Source: Acidimicrobiia bacterium (GTDB lineage: Bacteria > Actinomycetota > Acidimicrobiia > UBA5794 > JAOTWH01). Taken from it: a DNA stretch of 16,104 nt. The notes beneath the pieces are model-generated. The model was not told where the DNA came from. It worked only from the letters and a program-made list of their open reading frames with translations, and searched no databases. Positions 1 through 7,944 of this stretch are shown one piece after another; position 1 is the first letter of the stretch, and each line of letters starts with the position of its first letter. The stretch lies in assembly GCA_029863035.1 (NCBI GenBank), contig JAOTWH010000029.1, positions 1-16,104 on the forward strand, written 5' to 3'. The position numbers and the translations under genes were made by a program.

Positions 1-1
1 C

Positions 2-2104
2 CTGTGGGGGCTCGTTCTGGTGGTCAGCGGAGCACTGCTAGCTCTTGGGTATTTCAACTTGGCAGGTCCGGTGGGCCGTATCGCCGAGTCGGGTCTGCAG
101 CTCCTGTTCGGCGTTTGGGGTTATCTGGTTCCCCTCGGCCTGTTCATCGTTGGCGTCGGTCTCATCGTTCGTCCCCCCAGACAGGATCACGGGCGGTTGG
201 CCGTTGGCATCGCGATCGCCTTTCTCGGCTCACTGGCGTTATTCCATCTCATGACCGGAACCGTGTCGCTTGCCAGAGACATCGATCTGGTGCGTGACCG
301 GGGAGGCGCGGTGGGCTCACTCATCGCTTTCCCGTTGCGGCGGGTCGTTGGGTTCTGGGGAGCTTTCGTCATCCTGGCGGCTTTCACCGGGCTGGGTGTC
401 CTGGTTATTACCAAGACGACGCTGCGTGACGTTGGGTTGACGCTCGCCGCCGTCGGGCGCCGGGTGAGCTCGTGGGCATCTCAAACCACTGTTTCGGTGT
501 CGGACGCCAGGAAGACCAAGAAGGTCTTGGCCGCTCCACGCCCGTCGGGACCACCCGGGCGCACTGAGAAAGCCTCACGGCCTGCGCCCAAAGCTCCGGC
601 CAAGCCCAAGACGGATCCCGTCCACGCTCCGCCGGTTGTGGCACCCGGCGGCGGCTACAAGCTGCCTCCGCTCGATTTGCTGATCAGCGGCACTCCCGAC
701 GCCGGTCACGACAGGCGTGCACTGGAGGAGACCGGTCGGGAGCTCGAGATGACGCTGGGTCAACACGGGGTGCAAGCTCGCTTGGTACGAATCGTGCCGG
801 GGCCCACGGTGACTCGATACGAGATAGAGCTGGCGCCAGGAGTCAAGGTGTCTCGGGTAACCAGCCTGTCCCACGACATCGCATACGCGTTGGCGGCTGC
901 CGAAGTGAGGGTGTTGGCTCCTATCCCCGGCAAGAGCGCGGTTGGCGTCGAAGTCCCGAACCGTCACCGCAGGATGATCCATCTGGGCGATGTCCTCCGA
1001 TCGGACGAGGCTGCCGCAGCCACTCATCCCCTTCAGGTTGGCCTGGGGATGGATATTGCAGGCGCGGCCAATCTGTTGAACCTGGCAGACCTCCCTCATG
1101 TGCTGATCGCCGGCGCCACCGGCGCCGGGAAGTCGTCGTGCATCAACGCGGTCGTCACTTCGCTGCTGATGCGTACCACTCCAGAAGAGGTGAGACTGAT
1201 CCTCGTCGACCCCAAGCGGGTCGAGTTAGGCCAATACAACGACGTTCCCCATCTGATGACGCGCGTCATCACCAACCCAAAGAAGGCTGCCGACGCGCTG
1301 CAGTGGACGGTTGGCGAGATGGAACGTCGCTACGAACTGGTGGCCGACGCGGGCGTGCGCGACATAGTGGGCTACCGCGAGAAGTTCGACGCGGACATGC
1401 TCGAGGGCGATCGCTTCGATCGCTTTCCATACCTCGTCGTTGTGGTGGACGAGTTGAACGACCTCATGATGGTGGCCGGACGCGCCGTTGAGGATGCCGT
1501 TGTACGCATCGCCCAGATGGCGCGTGCTGTGGGCATTCACCTGGTTCTCGCCACCCAGCGGCCGTCGGTGGACGTCATCACCGGCGTCATCAAGGCCAAC
1601 ATCCCCTCACGCCTCGCTTTCTCGGTGGCATCGCAGGCGGACAGCCGGGTCATCATCGATCAGGGCGGTGCCGAGAAGTTGATAGGCCTCGGCGACATGC
1701 TCGTGGTGACCGCGGTCAACCCCAAGCCAGAGCGCATCCAGGGTGCTTGGGTCTCAGAAGAAGAGATCCACGCGGTGGTCGACTGGGTCAAGGAGCAGCG
1801 CAAGACCCAGTACAACGATGAGGCTGTCTTCAAGGTCGCCGACAAGCAGGCGCAGGATCACGAAGAGTTCGACGGTGAGGACCCGGTTGTGATCCGGGAG
1901 GCGATCGAAGTCATCGTCCGCTCCCAGCTTGGCTCAACATCGATGTTGCAGCGCAAGCTTCGCATCGGCTTCGCCAGAGCTGGGCGCGTCATGGACATTC
2001 TGGAGCGACGTGGGATCGTCGGCCCGGGCCAAGGATCGAAGGCCCGCGAGGTCTTGCTCACCGTCGAGGAGCTTGACGAGATGCTCGAGGGCGCAGAGAA
2101 CTGA
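2..2104 (+). CDS. ftsK: DNA translocase FtsK/SpoIIIE, 5' end cut by window
   Basis: This is a septum-anchored hexameric ATPase that pumps chromosomal DNA during division and helps dimer resolution. The reading frame is open from base 2, inside the first membrane helix, so the true start lies upstream; 700 residues are visible. Four hydrophobic segments (to about base 420) are followed by a short Pro/Ala/Lys-rich linker (about 480-640), shorter than that of E. coli FtsK. Next is the alpha domain (GPTVTRYEIELAPGVKVSRV). The RecA-like motor has Walker A GATGAGKS at 1112-1135 and Walker B VVVVDELND near 1436-1462, then LATQRPSVDVITG. A C-terminal winged-helix gamma domain (about 1880-2090; STSMLQRKLRIGFARAGR, GIVGPGQGSKAREVLL) is the part known to read KOPS polarity signals. 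The family call is certain. DELND replaces the usual DELAD after Walker B. Confidence 0.97.
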   Translation: MWGLVLVVSGALLALGYFNLAGPVGRIAESGLQLLFGVWGYLVPLGLFIVGVGLIVRPPRQDHGRLAVGIAIAFLGSLALFHLMTGTVSLARDIDLVRDRGGAVGSLIAFPLRRVVGFWGAFVILAAFTGLGVLVITKTTLRDVGLTLAAVGRRVSSWASQTTVSVSDARKTKKVLAAPRPSGPPGRTEKASRPAPKAPAKPKTDPVHAPPVVAPGGGYKLPPLDLLISGTPDAGHDRRALEETGRELEMTLGQHGVQARLVRIVPGPTVTRYEIELAPGVKVSRVTSLSHDIAYALAAAEVRVLAPIPGKSAVGVEVPNRHRRMIHLGDVLRSDEAAAATHPLQVGLGMDIAGAANLLNLADLPHVLIAGATGAGKSSCINAVVTSLLMRTTPEEVRLILVDPKRVELGQYNDVPHLMTRVITNPKKAADALQWTVGEMERRYELVADAGVRDIVGYREKFDADMLEGDRFDRFPYLVVVVDELNDLMMVAGRAVEDAVVRIAQMARAVGIHLVLATQRPSVDVITGVIKANIPSRLAFSVASQADSRVIIDQGGAEKLIGLGDMLVVTAVNPKPERIQGAWVSEEEIHAVVDWVKEQRKTQYNDEAVFKVADKQAQDHEEFDGEDPVVIREAIEVIVRSQLGSTSMLQRKLRIGFARAGRVMDILERRGIVGPGQGSKAREVLLTVEELDEMLEGAEN

Positions 2105-2110
2105 CGGGGA

Positions 2111-2139
2111 GCGCCGGCGCAGGGCCAGGGCGCCGGCGC
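2111..2139 (+). terminator. GC-only hairpin after ftsK, terminator-like but no T tract
   Basis: Two copies of the self-complementary 10-mer GCGCCGGCGC (2111-2120 and 2130-2139) flank a 9-nt loop, giving a perfect 10-bp all-GC stem. It begins 6 bases after the ftsK stop. No run of T follows, so it is not a classical intrinsic terminator. Actinobacteria are reported to use some stems without T tracts, so it may end or slow ftsK transcription. It abuts the candidate pabBC -10 box and covers its -35 region, so it could also be a protein-binding site. Confidence 0.4.
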
Positions 2140-2140
2140 G

Positions 2141-2146
2141 TACACT
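2141..2146 (+). promoter_or_regulatory. Candidate -10 box (TACACT) for pabBC
   Basis: TACACT fits the actinobacterial TANNNT consensus and ends 10 nt before the ATG at 2157. Transcription would begin within a few bases of the start codon, giving a very short or absent leader. A weak GGAAG (2148-2152) is also present, so a Shine-Dalgarno start on a longer transcript is not excluded. Confidence 0.45.
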
Positions 2147-2156
2147 CGGAAGTTCG

Positions 2157-3938
2157 ATGGCCGAACTCGATTCATCACCGCCGCCGGCACCAGTTGTGCG
2201 CTTCGATGACTTGGTCGCAGGGTCCGCCTTCGGCTTCGATGGGTGGATAGGGACCCTCGCAACCTCGTCGATTTCAGAGGTTCCCGCCGTGCTGCAAGCA
2301 GCCGCGGCCGCCGCGGCTGGAGGCCTGTGGGCGGCTGGCTTTGTCTCTTACGAGGCGGCACCCGCATTCGACTCTGCTCTGGCAGCCGCAGAGCCGAGCG
2401 ACGACGTGCCCTTGGCGTGGTTCGCGTTGTTCACCGATCGCACTCCGTTCGAGTTGGTGCAACCCCGTCGCCAGAGGCCGGCACCATACGGAGTGTCGGC
2501 CTGGAGCTCTTCGATAGGTCAGGAGCGGTTCGAGGCCGATGTTGGCCGGATCAGAGACCTCATCGCCAAGGGAGACACCTATCAGGTGAACCACACCATG
2601 CGCCTGGGGGCGTCTTTCAGCGGCGACGCCTTCGAGTTCTACCGGGATCTGGCTCTTGCTCAGCAAGGTGCTTACGCCGCCTACCTCGACGTAGGCCGGT
2701 TCCAGGTGGCGAGTGCGTCCCCTGAGCTCTTCTACGCCAGGTCGGGTCGATCCATAATCACCAAGCCGATGAAGGGAACTGTCCGCCGGGGGCGGTGGCC
2801 CGAAGAAGATCGCCGTCTGCACCAGTGGCTCGATGCCTCCGAGAAAGATCGAGCCGAGAACCTCATGATCGTCGACCTGCTTCGAAACGATCTGGGGAGA
2901 GTGGCCGAGTTCGGGAGTGTCTCGGTAGACGCTCTTTTCGATATCGAGCGGTACGCCACGGTGTGGCAGGCAACTTCGACCATCTCTGCTGAGCTGCGGG
3001 CCGATGTAGGCGACGCCGATGTGTTCGGTGCGCTGTTCCCGTCTGGGTCGGTGACGGGCGCTCCCAAGCCACGCACCACCGAGATCATCGCCGAGCTCGA
3101 AGGCTCGCCCCGCGGCATCTACTGCGGGGCGATCGGTTTTCTCGCTCCTCCCGACTCGGGTGGTCCCGACGCTGAGTTCAGTGTCGCCATTCGAACGGTC
3201 GTGGTCGACGCTACCGAGGGAACCGCAAGCTACGGAGTCGGTGGCGGGATCACCTGGGACTCATCACCGAGCGGCGAGTACGAGGAGGCACGCGACAAGG
3301 CGAGGGTGCTGGTCGAGAGGCGCCCCGACTTCGAACTGCTCGAGACGCTGCGGTGGGAGCCGGGCAGCGGTTTTCCACTGCTCGATCAACACCTCGATCG
3401 CATGGGCGACTCCGCGTCGTATTTCGGCTTCGCTTTCGATCGAGCCGCTTGTGCGACTGCTCTAGCCGATGCGGTGAGCGCGTCATTGACTACCTCGCGC
3501 CTGCGCTTGGTGTCGGACCGCAACGGTTCGGTCAAGGTAGAAGCAGAGGAGCTGGTCGAGGTGGTCCAGCCGGTGAGGCTGGTGGTGGACGACGAACCGG
3601 TGTCATCTCGCAATGTCTTCCTATTCCACAAGACCACCAACCGGCGCGAGTACGCGGAACGAGCCGCTCGTCACCCCGACGCCAGCGACGTGTTGCTCGT
3701 CAACGAACGAGGCGAAGTGACGGAATCCACGGTTGCCAACGTATTGGTCAAGCTGGACGGCCACTGGTACACCCCCCCTCTGGAATCGGGGCTTTTGCCC
3801 GGTCTCGGCCGTCAGATGACGTTGGGTCGGGGGGACGTCAAGGAGCGGGTGATCCTGGCTGCCGAGCTGCCTGACGCTGAGGAAATGGCGTTGGTCAACA
3901 GCGTTCGGGGTCGCATGACGGCGCTGCTCGTCCCCTGA
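2157..3938 (+). CDS. pabB: Aminodeoxychorismate synthase component I fused to aminodeoxychorismate lyase (PabB-PabC)
   Basis: This 593-aa protein joins two steps of folate precursor synthesis: chorismate plus ammonia to 4-amino-4-deoxychorismate, then PLP-dependent lysis to p-aminobenzoate and pyruvate. Residues about 1-390 are the chorismate-binding domain, with KPMKGT (Lys206, the position of the PabB catalytic lysine, normally PIKGT), ENLMIVDLLRNDLGR (234-248), GSVTGAPKPRTTEII (297-311) and GVGGGITWDSSPSGEYEEA (360-378). Residues about 405-593 are the class IV aminotransferase-type lyase, with FPLLDQHLDRM, HKTTNRREY (Lys492 is the likely PLP lysine), ESTVAN and SGLLPGLGR. The start at 2157 is chosen because a -10 box lies just upstream; the frame stays open further 5' inside ftsK but shows no family similarity there. 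The glutamine amidotransferase partner PabA is not in the window. Fusions of this kind are known. Confidence 0.92.
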   Translation: MAELDSSPPPAPVVRFDDLVAGSAFGFDGWIGTLATSSISEVPAVLQAAAAAAAGGLWAAGFVSYEAAPAFDSALAAAEPSDDVPLAWFALFTDRTPFELVQPRRQRPAPYGVSAWSSSIGQERFEADVGRIRDLIAKGDTYQVNHTMRLGASFSGDAFEFYRDLALAQQGAYAAYLDVGRFQVASASPELFYARSGRSIITKPMKGTVRRGRWPEEDRRLHQWLDASEKDRAENLMIVDLLRNDLGRVAEFGSVSVDALFDIERYATVWQATSTISAELRADVGDADVFGALFPSGSVTGAPKPRTTEIIAELEGSPRGIYCGAIGFLAPPDSGGPDAEFSVAIRTVVVDATEGTASYGVGGGITWDSSPSGEYEEARDKARVLVERRPDFELLETLRWEPGSGFPLLDQHLDRMGDSASYFGFAFDRAACATALADAVSASLTTSRLRLVSDRNGSVKVEAEELVEVVQPVRLVVDDEPVSSRNVFLFHKTTNRREYAERAARHPDASDVLLVNERGEVTESTVANVLVKLDGHWYTPPLESGLLPGLGRQMTLGRGDVKERVILAAELPDAEEMALVNSVRGRMTALLVP

Positions 3939-3949
3939 ACGCGGGCAGG

Positions 3950-3955
3950 TAGCCT
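3950..3955 (+). promoter_or_regulatory. Candidate leaderless -10 box (TAGCCT) for the E1-E2 operon
   Basis: TAGCCT is followed by exactly 6 nt and then the ATG at 3962, the classic TANNNT-N6-8-start layout of leaderless actinobacterial mRNAs. No Shine-Dalgarno sequence is visible before this ATG. It sits in the 23-nt gap after pabBC and could drive the whole run of genes to 8466. Confidence 0.5.
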
Positions 3956-3961
3956 CCGCTG

Positions 3962-4990
3962 ATGCTCCAGATTCTTGACCAATCGGGCTCGCTCACCGGC
4001 GATGCGCCGTTCGATTTGGATGAAACCAGGCGCCTCTATGAGGCGATGGTTGCGGCGCGCACGTACGATCGCAAGGCGTCCGCCATGCAGCGACAGGGAC
4101 GCCTTGCCACGTACGCGCAGTTCGAAGGCCAAGAGGCAGCGCAGATAGGCAGCGCAGCTGCGCTGCGGCCGGATGACTGGATGGTGGGGACATATCGCGA
4201 CGCAGCCGCCATGTGGTTCCACGGATTCGGCTGGTTGAATCTGATCCTTGGCAGAACGGGCGATGAGCGTGGCGGGCGTGCCCCGGCCGACATCGCGGTC
4301 TTGCCCCCCTCGATAACAGTCGGGGCTCACATGCTCCATGCGGTTGGGCTGGGATGGGCCGAGAAACATCGCGGCTCGGATAAGGTGGCGCTCACCTATT
4401 TCGGAGATGGTGCGACTTCGGAAGGCGACTTCCACGAAGCGATGAACTTCGCAGCTGTGTTCTCGACACCGACGATCTTCTTGTGCCAGAACAACGGGTT
4501 CGCCATCTCGATGCCTCGCGGCAGCCAGACCGTATCCGGCACTCTGGCCGACAAGGCGGGTGGCTACGGAATGCCGGGGCTGGTGGTGGATGGCAACGAC
4601 GTTATGGCTGTCTCCTCGGCAACCTCCGAGGCAGTGGAAAGGGCCCGGTCGGGTCAGGGGCCAACGTTCATTGAGGCAGTGACCTATCGGATGGCCCCCC
4701 ACACCACAACCGACGACGCCTCGCGTTATCGCACCGATACCGAAGTGGAAGAGTGGCGCGCCAAGGACCCGATCTCTCGAGTGCAGGCCTATCTCGAGGC
4801 AAATGGCGGGTGGGACCAGGCGTGGCAGGACGAGATCGAAAAGACCGCGAGTGAGACCATCGAAGCTGCCGTCGTCGAGGCCGAAGGGTTGGAGCCCTTC
4901 GGTCCAAGCGAGATATTCGACGCCATGTTCGCCGAACCAACCTCGGCTTTGCTTGAGCAGCGCGACAGCCTCACCGGGGGCGATGGCTGA
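3962..4990 (+). CDS. 2-oxoacid dehydrogenase E1 subunit alpha (pyruvate or branched-chain type)
   Basis: This 342-aa alpha subunit of an alpha2beta2 E1 performs thiamine-diphosphate-dependent decarboxylation of a 2-oxoacid and reductive acylation of the E2 lipoyl group. The ThDP/Mg motif is clear: GDGATSEGDFHEAMNFAA starting near residue 148 and ending in QNN. The N-terminal signature (RQGRLATYAQFEGQEAAQIG, about 41-61) and the active-site loop MAPHTTTDDASRYR (about 243-256) are typical. Length is slightly short for the family. Motifs resemble both Gram-positive PdhA and actinobacterial BkdA, so I give no symbol; acetoin dehydrogenase is a weaker alternative. The stop shares one base with the next start (TGATG), so translation is probably coupled to E1 beta. 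Confidence 0.93.
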   Translation: MLQILDQSGSLTGDAPFDLDETRRLYEAMVAARTYDRKASAMQRQGRLATYAQFEGQEAAQIGSAAALRPDDWMVGTYRDAAAMWFHGFGWLNLILGRTGDERGGRAPADIAVLPPSITVGAHMLHAVGLGWAEKHRGSDKVALTYFGDGATSEGDFHEAMNFAAVFSTPTIFLCQNNGFAISMPRGSQTVSGTLADKAGGYGMPGLVVDGNDVMAVSSATSEAVERARSGQGPTFIEAVTYRMAPHTTTDDASRYRTDTEVEEWRAKDPISRVQAYLEANGGWDQAWQDEIEKTASETIEAAVVEAEGLEPFGPSEIFDAMFAEPTSALLEQRDSLTGGDG

Positions 4991-5967
4991 TGGCAGAGAT
5001 CAACATGGCCCAAGCGCTCAACAGCGCTCTGGATATCGCACTCACCGAAGACTCCAATGTCGTTTTGCTTGGGGAGGATGTTGGAACAACCGGGGGAGTC
5101 TTCCGGGTCACCGATGGGCTGGCCGAGGCTCACGGCCCCGAGCGCGTTATCGACACACCGGTAGCCGAGTCGGGCATCGTTGGCACAGCGTTCGGAATGG
5201 CGGTGGCCGGTATGCACCCCGTGGTTGAGATCCAGTTCATGGGGTTCGCCTATCCGGCGTTCGATCAGATCATCAGCCACGTTTCCCGCATCCGCAACAG
5301 ATCGCGTCATCGTTTCACAGCCCCCATGGTTATCCGGATTCCCTTCGGCGGAGGCATCGGCGCGGCCGAACATCACTCCGAATCCACCGAGGATCTGTTC
5401 GCCCAGGTTCCCGGCATCAAGACGGTTGTTCCCTCAGGCCCATACGACGCCAAAGGCCTTCTGTTGCAGGCCATCGCCGACCCCGACCCCGTTGTCTTCT
5501 TGGAGCCGATCCGCTCCTATCGAGCCACCAAAGAAGACGTGCCAGAGGATCACTTCACGGTTCCCATCGGCCAGGCAGCCCTCGTGAGGGAGGGCGATGA
5601 CGTCACGCTGGTTTCCTATGGAGCGATGATGCGCGAGGTTCTCGCCGCCGCCGATGCACTGGTGGACGCCGGTTACTCGCCGGAGGTGCTCGACCTCAGG
5701 ACCCTTTCACCGTGGGATAGCGCCACAGTCGTCGCCTCGGTCACCAAGACCGGCCGCGCCGTCGTGGTCCAGGAGGCCCCGCGCACCGCAGGCTTCGCGT
5801 CTGAGGTGGCAGCCGTCATCTCCGAGCGTGCTCTCTACTCGCTGGCGGCGCCCGTGGAGAGGGTGACGGGATGGGACATAGTGGTCCCACTGAGACGCGC
5901 CGAGCACCACCACATCCCGTCGGTGGAGCGAGTGCAGGCGGCGGCGCTGCGGACATTGCAGGCCTAA
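4990..5967 (+). CDS. 2-oxoacid dehydrogenase E1 subunit beta
   Basis: This 325-aa partner of the preceding gene completes the E1 active site. The ThDP-activating glutamate lies in VLLGEDVG (Glu29). VAESGIVGTAFGMAVAGMHP, FGGGIGAAEHHSE (the HHSE histidines contact the reaction centre in the family) and the C-terminal transketolase domain (DLRTLSPWD, QEAPRTAGFASEV) all match. The start codon overlaps the E1 alpha stop by one base, and a G-rich stretch (GGGGGCG, about 4976-4982) may act as a weak Shine-Dalgarno. The stop overlaps the E2 start (TAATG). Substrate specificity cannot be read from this subunit. Full length, no anomalies seen. Confidence 0.94.
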   Translation: MAEINMAQALNSALDIALTEDSNVVLLGEDVGTTGGVFRVTDGLAEAHGPERVIDTPVAESGIVGTAFGMAVAGMHPVVEIQFMGFAYPAFDQIISHVSRIRNRSRHRFTAPMVIRIPFGGGIGAAEHHSESTEDLFAQVPGIKTVVPSGPYDAKGLLLQAIADPDPVVFLEPIRSYRATKEDVPEDHFTVPIGQAALVREGDDVTLVSYGAMMREVLAAADALVDAGYSPEVLDLRTLSPWDSATVVASVTKTGRAVVVQEAPRTAGFASEVAAVISERALYSLAAPVERVTGWDIVVPLRRAEHHHIPSVERVQAAALRTLQA

Positions 5968-7067
5968 TGGCGCACGAATTCAGACTGCCCGATATCGGAG
6001 AGGGGCTCACCGAGGCGGTGGTCGTCAAATGGCTAGTGGCTGTTGGCGAAGCGGTCGGTCTCGACGTGCCAATGGTGGAGATGGAGACCGATAAGGCGGT
6101 GGTCGAGATACCGGCGCCAGTTGGCGGCGTCATGCTCCATCACGGGGCAGCCGAGGGTGACACCATCGAAGTTGATGAGATCTTGGCGGTGATCGGCGAG
6201 GCGGGTGAGAAATGGGAGCGTTCCCCCGAGCCGACCACCGCACAAGCGGCACCGATCGTGGGCACCTTGCCCGAAGCAGGGACCGCTGCGGGGGTGCAGG
6301 CGCTGCCGGTGGTGCGCAAAGTGGCAGCTGAGTTAGGGATCGATCTCGCCACGGTCACCGGCACCGGACCGGGAGGAAGGGTTACCGAGGAAGATGTGCG
6401 GGCTTCCGGGGCCGGCGGTCCCATCGAGCGGGTGAGTCTGTCCCCGACCCGCAAAGCCATCGCTGGCCATCTGTCCCGTTCGTGGCGGGAGATCCCTCAC
6501 GTCACCACCTACGGGCACGCAGATGCATCCCGCGTACTCGATGCTCGCCACGACTCAGGGCTGCCAATGGAGGCCTACCTGATCAAGGCAGTGGTAGCGC
6601 CCTTGCATGACAACCCAGTGTTCAACGCCAGCCTGGTGGGCGATGACGTTCTGATGCGCAAGTACTACGACATTGGGTTCGCGGTAGACACTCCGGACGG
6701 CCTGATGGTGGCCGTCATCAAAGGGGCAAACGAGCTGTCGTTGGATGAGCTCGGCGCGGAGGTAGCCCGGCTGGGCGAGGCAGCGCGTCAGCGCACCGCG
6801 ACACCGCAAGAACTGCGCGGCCAGACCTTCACCGTTTCCAATATCGGCGCGGTGGGCGGGGGTTTTGGTACCCCGATCATCCCGTACGGCACCACGGCCA
6901 TTCTCTCCGTGGGCAGGGCAGATCCGACCGCGGCGGTGGTCGACGATCAGGTTGTGGTCGGACGTCGGTTCCCACTGTCGCTCTCCTACGACCACCGCGT
7001 CATAGACGGCGCAAGCGGACGGCGGTTCCTGGGCGCAGTGACGAAGGCGCTCGAGGAGTCGAGGTGA
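5967..7067 (+). CDS. Dihydrolipoamide acyltransferase (E2) of the 2-oxoacid dehydrogenase complex
   Basis: This 366-aa core subunit takes the acyl group from E1 on a swinging lipoyl arm and transfers it to CoA. One N-terminal lipoyl domain (1-80) carries METDKAVVEIPAP, with Lys43 as the lipoylation site. A linker of about 30 residues leads to the E1/E3-binding domain (about 112-146; LPVVRKVAAELGIDLATVTGTGPGGRVTEEDV). The catalytic domain (about 152-366) ends with LSYDHRVIDGASGRRFLG, where His343 and Asp347 form the DHRxxDG signature. It is compact, at the short end for the family, with a single lipoyl domain. The ATG at 5967 overlaps the E1 beta stop; the frame is open 32 codons further upstream, but the lipoyl fold begins exactly at this ATG. 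The E3 subunit must be encoded elsewhere. Confidence 0.94.
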   Translation: MAHEFRLPDIGEGLTEAVVVKWLVAVGEAVGLDVPMVEMETDKAVVEIPAPVGGVMLHHGAAEGDTIEVDEILAVIGEAGEKWERSPEPTTAQAAPIVGTLPEAGTAAGVQALPVVRKVAAELGIDLATVTGTGPGGRVTEEDVRASGAGGPIERVSLSPTRKAIAGHLSRSWREIPHVTTYGHADASRVLDARHDSGLPMEAYLIKAVVAPLHDNPVFNASLVGDDVLMRKYYDIGFAVDTPDGLMVAVIKGANELSLDELGAEVARLGEAARQRTATPQELRGQTFTVSNIGAVGGGFGTPIIPYGTTAILSVGRADPTAAVVDDQVVVGRRFPLSLSYDHRVIDGASGRRFLGAVTKALEESR

Positions 7068-7942
7068 GCGACTACCACGTCCACCTCCACGAGCACGGGC
7101 CATATAGCGGAGTAGGCCCGGCGCCGGGAGAATACCCACCTGGCCACATCAAGGCCTACGTCGACGCTGCCGCCGCTCGCGGCGTGTTCGAGATCGGCTT
7201 CACCGAGCACCTCTACCGCTGCGTTGAGTCCGAGGAAGTGCTCGGCCACTTCTGGCAGGGCGCCGGGGACTCCTGGCTGGCGGGACAAACCGAATCGTTC
7301 GTAACCGAGGACAGAACGCTCTCGCTCACCAGGTACATCGATGCGGTACTGGAAGCCAAGCATCGGGGCCTTCCGGTGCTCCTTGGCCTCGAGGTGGATT
7401 TCTTTCCGGACACCATCGATCGGGTGATGGCGCTGTTGGACCCATATCCATGGGATTTCCTCATCGGTTCGGTCCACTGGGTTGGGCCATGGTCGATCGA
7501 TCACGGCGACGCCGCAGCCGAGTTCGATTTCAGGGGCGTGGAGCGCTCCTGGGTCGATTACTTCGAATTGGAGATCGCACTCGCTGAGTCGGGGGCGGTG
7601 GATGTTCTGGCCCATGCCGACGTGGTCAAGAAGTTCGGATATCGCCTCCATGCCGAGCCGCTTGAGCTATATCGACAGACCGCGGAGGCAGCGGCATTCA
7701 ATGGAATGGCGGTCGAACTCAACTCGAACGGTCTGAACACGCCTGCTGCCGAGATCTACCCATCGGCCGCGTTCCTGGCCGAGTTCCGAGCTGCCGGCGT
7801 CCCCATCACCTTCGGATCGGATGCCCATCGCCCGGAGGATGCTGGGCGAGGCAGGATCGAGTCGGAGGCCCTCGCCAGATCGGTCGGCTACGAAACCCGA
7901 GCGCGCTACGAGCAGAGAAGACGAACCACGGTGGATATCTGA
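7064..7942 (+). CDS. PHP-domain phosphatase, histidinol-phosphatase (HisJ/HisK) family
   Basis: This 292-aa metal-dependent PHP phosphoesterase retains the metal-ligand series of the family: His5-x-His7 in DYHVHLHEHG, Glu48-His49 in GFTEHLY, Glu110 in LGLEVDFF, His138 in IGSVHWV, His184-x-Asp186 in LAHADVVKKFG, and Asp253/His255 in GSDAH. This arrangement matches PHP histidinol-phosphate phosphatases, which make histidinol in histidine synthesis. No other his genes are nearby, so the substrate is inferred only from family. The GTG start overlaps the E2 stop by 4 bases (GTGA) and has a strong Shine-Dalgarno, GAGGAG (7053-7058), 5 nt upstream. It is thus translated with the dehydrogenase operon. 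Confidence 0.87.
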   Translation: MSDYHVHLHEHGPYSGVGPAPGEYPPGHIKAYVDAAAARGVFEIGFTEHLYRCVESEEVLGHFWQGAGDSWLAGQTESFVTEDRTLSLTRYIDAVLEAKHRGLPVLLGLEVDFFPDTIDRVMALLDPYPWDFLIGSVHWVGPWSIDHGDAAAEFDFRGVERSWVDYFELEIALAESGAVDVLAHADVVKKFGYRLHAEPLELYRQTAEAAAFNGMAVELNSNGLNTPAAEIYPSAAFLAEFRAAGVPITFGSDAHRPEDAGRGRIESEALARSVGYETRARYEQRRRTTVDI

Positions 7943-7944
7943 TC

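Noticed and set aside
4..297. 97-codon frame overlapping the start of ftsK
   Set aside because: Arg/Ser-rich out-of-frame product typical of GC-rich shadows; the overlapping frame encodes clear FtsK membrane helices.
575..1099. 174-codon minus-strand frame opposite ftsK
   Set aside because: Antisense shadow of the conserved alpha domain, with no recognisable protein features.
1929..2156. Upstream extension of the pabBC reading frame into ftsK
   Set aside because: The extra 76 codons are basic, low-complexity and overlap the FtsK gamma domain; a promoter box and family alignment place the start at 2157.
3812..4702. Long minus-strand open frame of 296 codons opposite E1 alpha
   Set aside because: It lies antisense to a clear enzyme gene with full motifs, its translation resembles no family, and such frames are expected in GC-rich DNA.
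6911..6918. GGGCAGGG, a match to the E. coli KOPS consensus GGGNAGGG
   Set aside because: A single match in 16 kb of GC-rich DNA is expected by chance, and KOPS sequence differs between lineages.
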